Assembly (NCBI GenBank): GCA_002391275.1
Contig: DGSC01000058.1
Span: 3,839 to 67,838, forward strand
DNA: 64,000 nucleotides
Origin: Prevotellaceae bacterium UBA4372
GTDB taxonomy: Bacteria > Bacteroidota > Bacteroidia > Bacteroidales > Bacteroidaceae
Reading direction: 5' to 3'
In this document: in pieces, positions 8,614-19,253 of the stretch
How positions within the stretch are numbered: the stretch's first letter is position 1
How the letters are laid out: each line of letters opens with the position of its first letter
Notes under the pieces: model-generated
The model's database searches: none
What the model was told of the DNA's origin: nothing
Seen by the model: the letters and a program-made list of their open reading frames with translations, nothing else
Made by a program: the position numbers and the translations under genes

Positions 8614-11600
8614 ATGTGTATGAAAAACCGCTTTAACACATTCGGCAAACAAGCCATCGTAGCACTGAGCTTGTTAGCTGCTTGTGGGCTGACGTGGTCT
8701 TGCAAGGACGACTATCGTTGGGACGATGAAAAACCAACGTGGTTGAACTCCAGCATCTATGAAAGCCTCAAAGAACGCGACAACTTCCACACATACCTCC
8801 GTCTGCTTGAAGACAAGGATGTGAATATCGAAGGTGTTCGCAATTTGAAAGACATTTTGAGTAAAACAGGCTCAAAGACGGTCTTCGTAGCTGACGACCA
8901 AGCATGGGAGGAATTCTTCAAGCACAATGCGACACTGCCCGAGACAGACTCTTGGCACAATGCAACAAGCTACGAAAACCTCAGCGCAGCTCAGAAAAAA
9001 CTGCTCATCAACACGAGCATGCTCAACAATGCAATCGTGATGGAAAACTTGGCCAGTGCCGACGGTGATGGAACCAATCCCCCTGTTCGCGGAGAATACA
9101 TGCGCCGCATTTCAGACTTCAATCTGACGGACTCTGTGACTTTCTTACCTGCAGACCAAGTTCCCTACACATACAACACTGCAGATATAATTGCAGGACG
9201 TGATTATTGGAAAGACTTCAGAGAAGAGAATGGCGGTAACGGCATCTATCTGGTACTCGATTCAACCGTTAGCATGATGCTCCACTTCACACAGGAGCAC
9301 ATGGCTAACCACCAAATCACCAATGATGACTTCAAGAAATTCATGGGAAGGGAACGCCAGACTCGTGACGTACATATCTATGACGCCCGCATCAAGGAAC
9401 AAAACATCGTTGCCGAGAACGGATACGTCAACGTAACGGAAAAGGTCATCAAGCCGCTCCCCAACATGGCAGAGGTCATCAGGACGAATGGTCACACCAA
9501 GATTTTCAGCCACATGCTTGATCGCCTTTCATTCCCTTATCCGAATGCTGAAGTGACTCAGAACTACCAGAAATTGCATCCTGATTTCAAAGGTACGATA
9601 TACACCAAGAAATATTTCTCAAACCGTGGAGCTAACGGACGTGCTCAGAAATATGGTCCTGATGGCAAACTATTTGCCGACGAGGATGGTGAAATCAACC
9701 TCCAGTTCGACCCAGGATGGAATGAATTCTTCTTCAACCAGGACAAGAGAGCCGACATGGCTGCCATGTTCGTACCTAACGACAGAGCTATGATGGAATA
9801 TTTCTCTGAAGGTGGAGCTGGATGGCAACTGGTGCAAACGTACGCTCCCGATCCTACCGCAGAAGTTCCTGAAGGCGATTTCGACGCCCTTTATAAGAAG
9901 ATCGACTGGATTCCGCTTTCCACACTCGACAAGCTGCTGAATGTGATCATGTTTAACTCCTTCAACAGCTCCGTACCGAGCAAGATGACATCACTTCGCG
10001 ACTACCAGTCGCAGGAAGAAATGTTTACTCCTGAAGACATAGAACTCATTGACACCTGCATGATGGCTTGTAATGGTGCCGTCTATGTCACGGATAAGGT
10101 TTACGGACCGGCATCGTATGTGTCAGTGGCTGCTCCAGCCAACATCAGCAAGACGAATCTTATCATGAAATGGGCCATCAACAATGGCCAGGACAACGCA
10201 CATGACCTGATGCACATGAACTATTTTGCATATCTCATGGCTATGCGTTCCCGCTTCACATTCTTCTTGCCGAGCGACGAAGCTCTAAAAAGATATTATG
10301 ACCCCATCAGTTTTACCAGTAGAAAGCCCCGTGTCATTCAAATGCAATACACCGGTAAAGGTGAACTGCCGCTGCAAATAGGTAAGATTCTTTATAGCTA
10401 CGACCTTGAGAATGGAACCATCGGTACCCTTTACAGACTTGACCAGCTTGAAAAGACTGAGCTCATCAACCGTTTGAAAGATATCTTGGAAAGCCATACC
10501 ATCGTCCATGACGATAGGAATCCCATCGACAACGAGGATGAGTACTACATCGCCAAGAACAATACCGCATTAAAAGTGACTAAGGATGAAAACAACAATG
10601 TCATTAAGGTGCAAGGCGGCTTCCAACTTGAAAATGAGCGCGCAGGAATTACCGGAGGTGACCGTGGCACATTAGAAATCGGAGTGGGCTTGTCCAACAC
10701 GAACCGCATGGCCAATGGTACTACATTTATCATTGATGATTCGCCTATCATTCCTCCCAGCAAGAGCATCTATGGCATCATAGGTAAAGAGTTCAGCCAA
10801 GATTGTTCTGAATTCCTCAGCCTGACGGATATCGATGCCAACGAAGACATTATTAAAGCTTGTGGCCTGCAGGCTTCAAAATTAGCCGTTTGGGTTAATG
10901 GAACATCGTCTGGTGGCGTGGACTTCAATGTTAAGTTCTGGAACAACTATCAATATACGCTTCTCGTTCCCACCAATGATGCCATTCTGGATGCTGAGGC
11001 TAAAGGCCTGCCAACATGGAGGGACATCAGAGCCGATTACGAAAGTCTGCCTGAAGATCCTGACAATTCAGAGCTGCGTTTACTCACAGCAGAAGATTCT
11101 CTCCGCCTACAGACAAAGATCACATATCTTAACAACTTTATCCGCACACACTTCTTAGACATCAGCGTGTTCGAAGACAAGACAGAGTTGCCTGAGAATG
11201 AGTTCGTAACATCAAGTTATGACACAGGTAACGGAGTTTTCGTAAAGGTAAATATCTCACGAAGAAAACAAGATGGCGAAACCCGATTGTTCGTTCGCGA
11301 CAATTATGGAGGTCCTATACATACCACGGCTGGAAACTTGCGCAACATCATGGCCCGTGACATTGTTTGCTTAAAAGACCCGAATGGTAATTACACGGGT
11401 AAGAAACAGACACCTACCGGCCAAAACACGATGAATGATATTGTGATGCAGAGCTCAAGCTTTGCGGTCATACATCAGATTGACGGTGTGCTCAACCATA
11501 CCGCTCTTGTTGGCGACCGCTATGACAGCACATGGGCAACACCTACCAGCTGCAAACGCTACCTCAAAAAGTATAACATCCCATCTGACATCCTAAAATT

Positions 11601-11616
11601 GAAGCACTATGAATAA
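8614..11616 (+). CDS. Large surface lipoprotein with about four FAS1 (fasciclin) domains
   Basis: The ATG at 8614 (or 8620) is preferred over an upstream TTG because it places a lipoprotein signal at the N-terminus (about 1000 residues; SLLAACGLTWSC then KDD). Cys followed by Lys-Asp-Asp resembles the lipoprotein surface-export signal of Bacteroidetes. Four fasciclin-like units are suggested by repeats of the core strand-helix motif: TVFVADDQAWEEFF, AAMFVPNDRAMMEYF, TFFLPSDEALKRYY and TLLVPTNDAILDAE. FAS1 domains are adhesion or ligand-binding folds. The stop overlaps the SusC start by 8 bases, so it is first in the operon. The ligand is unknown. Confidence 0.8.
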   Translation: MCMKNRFNTFGKQAIVALSLLAACGLTWSCKDDYRWDDEKPTWLNSSIYESLKERDNFHTYLRLLEDKDVNIEGVRNLKDILSKTGSKTVFVADDQAWEEFFKHNATLPETDSWHNATSYENLSAAQKKLLINTSMLNNAIVMENLASADGDGTNPPVRGEYMRRISDFNLTDSVTFLPADQVPYTYNTADIIAGRDYWKDFREENGGNGIYLVLDSTVSMMLHFTQEHMANHQITNDDFKKFMGRERQTRDVHIYDARIKEQNIVAENGYVNVTEKVIKPLPNMAEVIRTNGHTKIFSHMLDRLSFPYPNAEVTQNYQKLHPDFKGTIYTKKYFSNRGANGRAQKYGPDGKLFADEDGEINLQFDPGWNEFFFNQDKRADMAAMFVPNDRAMMEYFSEGGAGWQLVQTYAPDPTAEVPEGDFDALYKKIDWIPLSTLDKLLNVIMFNSFNSSVPSKMTSLRDYQSQEEMFTPEDIELIDTCMMACNGAVYVTDKVYGPASYVSVAAPANISKTNLIMKWAINNGQDNAHDLMHMNYFAYLMAMRSRFTFFLPSDEALKRYYDPISFTSRKPRVIQMQYTGKGELPLQIGKILYSYDLENGTIGTLYRLDQLEKTELINRLKDILESHTIVHDDRNPIDNEDEYYIAKNNTALKVTKDENNNVIKVQGGFQLENERAGITGGDRGTLEIGVGLSNTNRMANGTTFIIDDSPIIPPSKSIYGIIGKEFSQDCSEFLSLTDIDANEDIIKACGLQASKLAVWVNGTSSGGVDFNVKFWNNYQYTLLVPTNDAILDAEAKGLPTWRDIRADYESLPEDPDNSELRLLTAEDSLRLQTKITYLNNFIRTHFLDISVFEDKTELPENEFVTSSYDTGNGVFVKVNISRRKQDGETRLFVRDNYGGPIHTTAGNLRNIMARDIVCLKDPNGNYTGKKQTPTGQNTMNDIVMQSSSFAVIHQIDGVLNHTALVGDRYDSTWATPTSCKRYLKKYNIPSDILKLKHYE

Positions 11617-14600
11617 GATAATAAAACTGATTTTGCTTTGGATTGTCTGCCTCATGGCAACAACCGCAAATGCACAGCGCATCTCTGGTACAGTGTCAGA
11701 TGACTTTGATGTTGTACCTGGTGCTAATGTCGTTGAAAAGGACAAGAACAATCGTATTGTCAGTGCTACGGTTACTGACATGAACGGTAACTTCACATTG
11801 AATATCAAGGATCCAGGCAACACCCTGAACGTTTCGTTTATCGGACTAAAGCCCTGGTCACAGACAATTGGTTCACGAAAGGTATTTAAAATCAAGCTTT
11901 CTGACAACGTCAAGACAATGACCGAAGTCGTTAAGGTTGGTAAAAAGAAGCAGCAGTCAGGCGGTCTGTCTATTCCTGTTCGTGAGTTAGCAGGTGCCAC
12001 TCAAACCTTTAGCATGGATGAAATGGAAGGTATGGCCTTCGAATCCGTCGACCAGGCCCTGCAAGGTCAGATTGCAGGTCTCGACATCGTGGCCAACTCC
12101 GGTAACCTCGGTTCTGGTACTACCATGCGCCTGCGTGGTACTTCTACTATTAATGGTAATGCACAACCGCTGATTGTCGTCAATGACCACATCTTCGAAC
12201 TTCCCGAAGATGCTCAGACGATAAACTTTGAGGACATGGACAATGAAGAGCAGTTCTCTACCCTTCTTAACGTTAATCCTGAAGACATCGAAAGTATTGA
12301 AGTCTTAAAGGATGCCTCAACAGCAAAATGGGGTTCACGCGGTGCCAATGGTGTCATCGAAATTAAGCTACGCCGCGGTCATCGTGGTCCTACAAATGTC
12401 ACGTTCTCTTATAAATTTAATGGCACTTGGCAACCCGATGGCTATAAGATGCTCGACGGTGACGGGTATACAATGATGCTCAAGGAAGCATATTACAACC
12501 CTCAGCAGATTCCCACAAGCATCCTTGAGCTTGACTATAACAACAGTTTGGCTGATATCTATGGTCACTTCAGCAAAAACACTGACTGGATTGACCAAGT
12601 GCGCCAATTTGGTAAGGAACACAAGTGGTACGTGACCCTGTCCGGAGGTGGTGAGAAAGCAACTTTCCGTGTCAGCGCGGGTTATGATAAGTCGACAGGC
12701 TCCATCATCGCACAGAAACTTAACCGTTTCACCACACAGACAGCGTTGGATTACTGGGTCAGCGAACGCATTAAGTTTACTTCAAACATCAGCTTGACAT
12801 TCACAACAAACCACAAGAACAATCCTAACGACATCCTGAACAGAGCATATACCGCAATGCCTAACATGAGCGTAGATGAACTTATGGCTCAGGAAGTCAA
12901 CGGACAGCTGACCTACGTACCTACCGGTCGTTATTTCAACATGTTACCTCTCGATTTAACAGGCAATAATGATAGTCACCACACCAGCTATCAATTGCGT
13001 GACATGTTCTTAAATGGTAACCCAGTAGCTTATGCTTATGGAGGATGGAACAAAGAGAACCAATACAACCTCACCCCACAGTTTGCTATCGAGTACAAGC
13101 TCCTTGGAAAAGATGATGAACATTGGCAGCTAAACTATAAAGGTGATGTACAGCTTAACATATACAACACCTCCAACGATAAGTACCTGCCCGCAGAATT
13201 GCGTACAATGGACTGGGTCTATGGTGATGAAAACGGACAAAGTTGGGACAACGCAAAGCATAACAACAACCGTAACACTGTAGGAAATTACGAATATAAG
13301 AGTCTTGAGTTTACGACTCGTCACGATTTAGCTCTCTATCCCAAGTTCAAGAATGAGGATTGGAGTGCCAGCGCCTTGGCACGTTGGGAGATGAAGAGCG
13401 GCCAATCAAGCTCTCAGAACATGGATCTTTGGAATGTTCCGACCGGCATCACAGATCCTACCGTTGTGGCACTGCTGTCTGGTGCACATGCCACCAACAA
13501 CGAATGGCGCGATACCAGCTTCTTCTTACAGGCGCACGCGTCTTATAAAAGTAAATATAACCTCGATGCGAGTGTACGTTGGGATGGTTCTACGGCATTC
13601 GGTTCAGGCAACAAGTTCGGCGTATTCCCCTTCATAGGTCTACGTTGGAACATTATTGATGAGAACTGGATGAAGTGGTCACGCAAAGTAATCAGCATGC
13701 TGTCAGTACGTCCCACATGGGGTCTTACTGGTAATACTGGTGGCGGCGGTTTCGACCAATACAACCGTTACTATCAGGCTGGCTACTACAACGGACACAC
13801 GGTCATTATGCCTGAGAACCTTTCTCTTCGTTCTATCCGTTGGGAGAAGACTCGTAAAATGAACCTCGGTTTCAACCTCGGACTCTTTGACGACCTTCTC
13901 AACTTTGAGCTCGACGTATATGACCACAAGACAACGGACCTGATCATGAAGAACCAGCGTATTGCTTCAGCCAATGGCTTCAGCTCGCTGGCTAAGATGA
14001 ATGGTGGTATCATGCGCAACAAGGGTTGGGATTTGAATTTCCACACCGGATGGTTCGCTAAAGTAGGTAAGTTCCAGCTCAAGCTCCGCGCCAACATAGC
14101 CCAGAACTTTAACGAGGTGGAGAAAATGGATGCCCTCATCCTTGACGCCCTTAACCCCTCTGATACCTATCAGCCAGAGAATCTTGAATTCGATAAGCTG
14201 CGCCGTATTCAGGTGGGCAATGCCCTCGGTTCTATCTATGGTCTGAAGTACAAAGGTGTCTACAAGTACGACTACGACCACAGCGGTTATACACAAGCTT
14301 CGTGGTATGCTTACGGCCAATACGAAGTAGATAAACAAGGCAACACCTTCACTAATTTTGAAGATGCCATCTTACATGGAACTGGCTACGATGCAAGCGG
14401 AAACCCAATCAACACGGCTTCAGCAGCTAAACATCGTGGTGAAATTGCTACGTGCCCGATAGCCTATGATGCTGATGGCAACATGCTGACAGACCAGAAG
14501 GGCGAGCCCTTGCCTTTCTACTATTGCTTCAACGAGAGTTACAACAAAACTTTCCAAGGTGGTGATGCAATATATGAAGACATCAATCACGACGGACAAA

Positions 14601-15136
14601 TTGACCGCTATGATATCGTCTATCTTGGCAACTCCAACCCCTCCTGCAATGGTGGCTTCGGTTTCACTATGAAGTGGGATCGCATTCAGCTGAACACAGG
14701 TTTCAACTTCCGCCTGGGCAACCAGATTGTGAACCGTGCCCGTGCCAATGCAGAAAGCATGCGAAGCAACGCCAATCAAAGCTTTGCCACCACTTGGCGC
14801 TGGCGTAAGAACGGTGACGAGACTGAAATTCCTCGCGCCTTGAATACGAGCAACTACAGAAGCTTTAATTCACTGCCTTCTGATCGCTATGTGGAGAATG
14901 GCGACTATCTTAGACTTCAATACATACAGTTGAGCTACGACATAGACCCCAAGATTCTGAAGAAATGGGGTATCCGCCAAGTGAAGTTCTATGCTTCTGC
15001 CAACAACCTGTGGGTTTGGAGTAAATACACTGGCACCGACCCTGAAGTCAGTCCTTCTGGATTCAGCGTTGCAGTGGACGACAACCGTACACCACGCCCG
15101 CGTTCATTCACCGCTAGTATCAACCTTGGTTTCTAA
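11609..15136 (+). CDS. SusC/RagA-type TonB-dependent outer-membrane receptor (first pair)
   Basis: An 1175-residue outer-membrane transporter. The signal peptide (MNKIIKLILLWIVCLMATTA) is followed by a carboxypeptidase-regulatory-like domain (about 25-100), a plug (about 125-265, with DQALQGQIAGLDI, TMRLRGTSTINGNAQPLIVV, and SIEVLKDASTAKWGSRGANG), and a long beta-barrel. It has no STN domain, so it is not expected to signal through a FecR protein. It overlaps the FAS1 gene by 8 bases and precedes its SusD partner by 12 bases. It should pair with the next lipoprotein to import an oligomeric ligand. Confidence 0.95.
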   Translation: MNKIIKLILLWIVCLMATTANAQRISGTVSDDFDVVPGANVVEKDKNNRIVSATVTDMNGNFTLNIKDPGNTLNVSFIGLKPWSQTIGSRKVFKIKLSDNVKTMTEVVKVGKKKQQSGGLSIPVRELAGATQTFSMDEMEGMAFESVDQALQGQIAGLDIVANSGNLGSGTTMRLRGTSTINGNAQPLIVVNDHIFELPEDAQTINFEDMDNEEQFSTLLNVNPEDIESIEVLKDASTAKWGSRGANGVIEIKLRRGHRGPTNVTFSYKFNGTWQPDGYKMLDGDGYTMMLKEAYYNPQQIPTSILELDYNNSLADIYGHFSKNTDWIDQVRQFGKEHKWYVTLSGGGEKATFRVSAGYDKSTGSIIAQKLNRFTTQTALDYWVSERIKFTSNISLTFTTNHKNNPNDILNRAYTAMPNMSVDELMAQEVNGQLTYVPTGRYFNMLPLDLTGNNDSHHTSYQLRDMFLNGNPVAYAYGGWNKENQYNLTPQFAIEYKLLGKDDEHWQLNYKGDVQLNIYNTSNDKYLPAELRTMDWVYGDENGQSWDNAKHNNNRNTVGNYEYKSLEFTTRHDLALYPKFKNEDWSASALARWEMKSGQSSSQNMDLWNVPTGITDPTVVALLSGAHATNNEWRDTSFFLQAHASYKSKYNLDASVRWDGSTAFGSGNKFGVFPFIGLRWNIIDENWMKWSRKVISMLSVRPTWGLTGNTGGGGFDQYNRYYQAGYYNGHTVIMPENLSLRSIRWEKTRKMNLGFNLGLFDDLLNFELDVYDHKTTDLIMKNQRIASANGFSSLAKMNGGIMRNKGWDLNFHTGWFAKVGKFQLKLRANIAQNFNEVEKMDALILDALNPSDTYQPENLEFDKLRRIQVGNALGSIYGLKYKGVYKYDYDHSGYTQASWYAYGQYEVDKQGNTFTNFEDAILHGTGYDASGNPINTASAAKHRGEIATCPIAYDADGNMLTDQKGEPLPFYYCFNESYNKTFQGGDAIYEDINHDGQIDRYDIVYLGNSNPSCNGGFGFTMKWDRIQLNTGFNFRLGNQIVNRARANAESMRSNANQSFATTWRWRKNGDETEIPRALNTSNYRSFNSLPSDRYVENGDYLRLQYIQLSYDIDPKILKKWGIRQVKFYASANNLWVWSKYTGTDPEVSPSGFSVAVDDNRTPRPRSFTASINLGF

Positions 15137-15148
15137 AACTTGAACGTC

Positions 15149-16963
15149 ATGAAACGATTAAACTATATATATAAGTCAGCGCTGATAGGCCTCTTGGGAC
15201 TCAGTGCCACTTCCTGTGAAGACTTTCTCACGATCTATCCCCAAGACCGTGTCGTTGAAGAGAACTTTTGGGAAGATAAGAACGACCTTGAAGGTGTGCG
15301 CTACGGAGCATACAAGAGCTTAGCTTCAACTGTCGAGAAATTGATTATTTGGGGAGACCTCCGTTCTGATGCTTATGGCCAGAATCCTATATATTCGAGC
15401 CAGCAATCCAATTACGACGTGTTCAAGAAGATTGTTCATGCACAACTGGACTCCACAATGTCACAGTACGATTGGGGCTCTGTCTATACGACCATTAACT
15501 TATGCAATAAAGTGCTAAGTCATGGGGAGGAGGTACTCGCTCGCGATGCACAATTCACCCGCACTGAATGGGAACAGATGAAGGCTGAGATGACAGCCAT
15601 GCGTGCACTAAACTACTTCTACCTTATACGTTCTTTCAAGAACATCCCCTACACGACCGAGGTAATTAACACGGATGCCGATGCACATGCATTTACCACA
15701 ACTAAGCAAATGGATGTACTGGATGAACTCATTAAAGATGTACGCTTAGCAGCAGGCAAAGGCAGAAATAGCTACTCGTCTATCAAAGACACACGAGGCA
15801 CAATAACAAACACAGCTATTTATGCCCTGTTAGCTGAAATGTATCTTTGGAGAAGTGCTTTACGAGAAGGACGCGGTTTCTCAGAAGATAGTGTCCGAAT
15901 GGATGCCGACAGTGTAGTCTATTTCGGGCAGCTGAGTTTAGATGCTTTAGCTGTGCAAAACCAACAGCTCAACGCCGGCTCCATTGACAGAGAACGTTCC
16001 TTAACCGATGACTTTGGCAGCGGATTGAGAAATGCGATGCTCATCAAAAACGAAGGTGTTGAAAACAGCTACAATGCACAGCAATCTTTCATTTCAATTC
16101 CAAGTTATGCTGCTATTTTTTCTGGCAATGGCAACAGCGACGAGAGCATTTTTGAACTGCAGTTTAACACTGGCGAAGCAGAGAACAAATTTGTTCACAG
16201 TTTTTGGGGACATACTGACGCCACTCATTTCTCGTCAAGCGAAGCTGCAATGAAAGAAGCATGCAATAGCGATGCAAACATATTCGATAAGGATCTCCGT
16301 ATGTGGTATAGTTGCATGAAAAAAACCTTTGACAGCGGCAATGAAGACTTGCGTGAAGGTTATGTACTAAAATATGGAGACTGCGGTTTCGGCTATTCAT
16401 CAGGAAAGTTCCAAGCAACTTTTACCTCGGGTGATGTCCACAAGAACTGGATATTCTATCGCATGACAGATGTCATGCTGATGATGGCAGAAGCCGAAGC
16501 CGTCCGTGGCAACTTTGCCGAATGTAGGAATATAGTCAACGCCATACATAAACGTTCTTCACGCGACCAGACTACAACACTTGCAAGCAACAGCGACAAC
16601 ACAAAGAAAAAGTGCATAGACATCGTCATGAAAGAACGCCTTTTGGAATTCGTCGGCGAAGGCAAGCGTTGGTTCGACCTCGTACGCTATGCAGAACGCA
16701 TAGGCGGTGGTCATAACGCTGATCCCTTTGAGCCTACAATCATGGACGGAGCAGATGGTGTCGCTGAAATGATTGACAACTTCCTGAGTAAAGGCGCCTA
16801 TAGTAAAGATCCTGGTAAAGCAGTGCTAAAGAGCCGCATCAAGAATCGCTATGGACTTTATAGCCCCATATATTATATGGAACTCAGAGCTAATAAATAC
16901 CTCTTCCCCCAGAATCCAGTCTGGAACCGTCAGAAGGGTATCAGAGAAGATATAACAGACTAA
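15149..16963 (+). CDS. SusD/RagB-type nutrient-binding lipoprotein (first pair)
   Basis: A 604-residue lipoprotein started at the ATG (15149), three codons after a TTG. The lipobox is LSATSC with EDFLTIYPQD after it, typical of SusD. The N-terminal helical part (NDLEGVRYGAYKSL, AEMTAMRALNYFYLIRSFKNIPY) and the C-terminal RxxDLVRY-like motif (EGKRWFDLVRYAER) and FPQNPVW ending define the family. It would form the lid over the preceding SusC barrel. Confidence 0.95.
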   Translation: MKRLNYIYKSALIGLLGLSATSCEDFLTIYPQDRVVEENFWEDKNDLEGVRYGAYKSLASTVEKLIIWGDLRSDAYGQNPIYSSQQSNYDVFKKIVHAQLDSTMSQYDWGSVYTTINLCNKVLSHGEEVLARDAQFTRTEWEQMKAEMTAMRALNYFYLIRSFKNIPYTTEVINTDADAHAFTTTKQMDVLDELIKDVRLAAGKGRNSYSSIKDTRGTITNTAIYALLAEMYLWRSALREGRGFSEDSVRMDADSVVYFGQLSLDALAVQNQQLNAGSIDRERSLTDDFGSGLRNAMLIKNEGVENSYNAQQSFISIPSYAAIFSGNGNSDESIFELQFNTGEAENKFVHSFWGHTDATHFSSSEAAMKEACNSDANIFDKDLRMWYSCMKKTFDSGNEDLREGYVLKYGDCGFGYSSGKFQATFTSGDVHKNWIFYRMTDVMLMMAEAEAVRGNFAECRNIVNAIHKRSSRDQTTTLASNSDNTKKKCIDIVMKERLLEFVGEGKRWFDLVRYAERIGGGHNADPFEPTIMDGADGVAEMIDNFLSKGAYSKDPGKAVLKSRIKNRYGLYSPIYYMELRANKYLFPQNPVWNRQKGIREDITD

Positions 16964-16990
16964 CTTCCACACCGCTAATTAAATACTGCA

Positions 16991-19228
16991 ATGAAAAATA
17001 TAGTAAACATTAAAAGCATCAAGCTGGCTCTGATTACTGCCTGCTTAGGCTTCATTGCCACGGCATGCACAGAAGATATAGATACCGGCGCTCGCTTCAC
17101 TTTGAAGCAGTACACTGTTTATTCATATCTTTCAGAGAGCCCAGATTCTGCCAACTACACAGAGTACACGAGGCTGCTCAGGAAAGTGCCTATCAGCTCT
17201 CGCTCGTCTTCTACGGTGGCCCAGCTGCTCTCTGCACGTGGTAAATATACCTGCTTTGCTCCCGACAACAAGGCTATACAAGATTACCTCGATAGCCTGT
17301 ATGCCAAGGGCATCATACCCGGGCCAAACTGGGAAAGTATAACAAATGCCGCAACGCTCGACTCTATTGAGAAAGTTATAGTCCTTAATAGCGTCATCGA
17401 CGGTAGCCGTAATGGTGAGATTTACGAGATGGGTACAATATCTTCTAAAGCCGACCATGATGAGTTGCCTACCGCCAACCTTTATGACCGTAAGCTGTAC
17501 AAAACATCTATTGAGCAAACCGACTCCATTTTCATGAACGGCGTGGCCATGATTGACCTTGACAACCGTGACATAGAAACTATCAATGGTCGTGTTCATG
17601 AAGTACATGCTGTCATCGCGCCCAGCAACGACACCATGGCAGACATCTTCCGTCAACGCATAGCTGAGAAAAAACGTGGTTATCTTGTCATGTCTAAGCT
17701 CATTCTTGCCTGCGGACTCGAAGACACTTTAAGCCGCACGCGCGACGACGTCTGGGATCGTCTATACCTCAATAATGAAGTAGCAGACTTACCGAAGCAC
17801 CCAACTGAACAAATTGGTACTATACCCGAACACCGTAAGTATGGTTTTACAATCTTTGCAGAACCCGATGATCTTTGGGAGGCTGAAATAGGCAAGGATG
17901 CAACAGAGATTACAGTCGAAGATGTCAAGGAGTATTTGATAAGCAAGGGGGCCTATCCAAATGCTTCTACAGACAACAACTACGCAAGTGAGAAGAATAT
18001 CATCAATCAGTTTACGACATATCATATTCTTCCTGAGAAACTGAGCCGCGACCGTCTGGTAATACATTACAACGAAAATGGTTATTATTGGAAAACGTCC
18101 GGAACAAATTACACCATTCCTGTCTATGAATACTTCACGACCATGGGTAAGCGCCGTCTGCTTAAGATTTTCGAGAGTGCGGAATCTGATGGCATTTATC
18201 TTAACCGCTTCCCCATTCTTCGCAATGGCCGTGGCGAATATGGCCCAGATAATTTAGACATAAACGACTATCATGAGAGCGGAAAGTTCCGTGATATAGG
18301 CAGTAGTTTTGCCATGTATCCTGATGAGAATGTCGGTAACAAGATTTTCTTCCATGAATCAGGAGATGCCCAACACGAGAACCTCATCAATGGTTGTATC
18401 TACCCAATTGAGCGTATGCTTGTTTACACAGAGAACGTTCAGAGACGTCTTTCAGGTGAGCGCATCCGCATTGACATGGCTGCTATGTTCCCAGAGATGA
18501 TGAACAATGACATACGTCGTCCTTTGAGCAACTACCCCACTGGTGAGACACAGACACGTGGTTTTGTGCAGGAATATCCCTATTTGGCTGATGTACAAAT
18601 GCAAGAAGGCACCTTGTTTTATTACTTCAGCGGACATGACCGTGGTTGGAGTAACTACCAAATGGACGAATTCAACATCATTGGTCAATATGAGTTCACG
18701 ATGAAACTGCCTCCTGTACCTTCTAAAGGTCATTATGAAATCAGATTTGGTGTCAGCTCAGGTTCCAGTTATCGCAGCATGTGCCAAGTTTATTTCGGCG
18801 ACAATCTCAACTATCTTCCTGCTGCAGGCATCCCAATGGATCTGCGTATAGGATTCGTTAATCATCGATTCCGTGGAGGTAATCAGGCATCGAACTTCGG
18901 ATACACCAGTGCTAATGAGTACAAGGATGAAGCTAATCTCTCTTTAGAGGAGCAAGATGAAATTACCAAGTCCCTCAGAGCCCGTGGCTTCATGAAAGGG
19001 CCTAAATATTTCCATATCGGTAATGGCACCAGTGCTGATTTAGGAAACCAAGGCGAATGGGTAACTCGTCGTATCATGGTCAGTGCCGACCTTGACCCCG
19101 ACAAGACCTATTATATTCGATTCAAGAACGTCCTCAACGACAACCAGTCGCAATTCTTCATGGACTACTTCGAATTTGTTTCTAAAGATGTCTACGACAA
19201 TCCTGTCGAACCCGAAGACATTTGGTAA
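16991..19228 (+). CDS. FAS1-domain lipoprotein with C-terminal beta-rich region
   Basis: A 745-residue lipoprotein (lipobox IATAC, then TEDIDTG). Two FAS1-like units are seen: one at about 35-210 (KYTCFAPDNKAIQDYLD) and one at about 225-400 (YGFTIFAEPDDLWEAEI, ITVEDVKEYLISKGAYP). The C-terminal 300 residues look like one or two beta-sandwich modules (YYFSGHDRGWSNYQMDEFN, GHYEIRFGVSS, KTYYIRFKNV, FFMDYFEFV), reminiscent of carbohydrate- or ligand-binding modules, but I cannot assign a family. It follows SusD by 27 bases and is part of the operon. Confidence 0.75.
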   Translation: MKNIVNIKSIKLALITACLGFIATACTEDIDTGARFTLKQYTVYSYLSESPDSANYTEYTRLLRKVPISSRSSSTVAQLLSARGKYTCFAPDNKAIQDYLDSLYAKGIIPGPNWESITNAATLDSIEKVIVLNSVIDGSRNGEIYEMGTISSKADHDELPTANLYDRKLYKTSIEQTDSIFMNGVAMIDLDNRDIETINGRVHEVHAVIAPSNDTMADIFRQRIAEKKRGYLVMSKLILACGLEDTLSRTRDDVWDRLYLNNEVADLPKHPTEQIGTIPEHRKYGFTIFAEPDDLWEAEIGKDATEITVEDVKEYLISKGAYPNASTDNNYASEKNIINQFTTYHILPEKLSRDRLVIHYNENGYYWKTSGTNYTIPVYEYFTTMGKRRLLKIFESAESDGIYLNRFPILRNGRGEYGPDNLDINDYHESGKFRDIGSSFAMYPDENVGNKIFFHESGDAQHENLINGCIYPIERMLVYTENVQRRLSGERIRIDMAAMFPEMMNNDIRRPLSNYPTGETQTRGFVQEYPYLADVQMQEGTLFYYFSGHDRGWSNYQMDEFNIIGQYEFTMKLPPVPSKGHYEIRFGVSSGSSYRSMCQVYFGDNLNYLPAAGIPMDLRIGFVNHRFRGGNQASNFGYTSANEYKDEANLSLEEQDEITKSLRARGFMKGPKYFHIGNGTSADLGNQGEWVTRRIMVSADLDPDKTYYIRFKNVLNDNQSQFFMDYFEFVSKDVYDNPVEPEDIW

Positions 19229-19253
19229 TCAAATCTAACAAACAAATCATTCT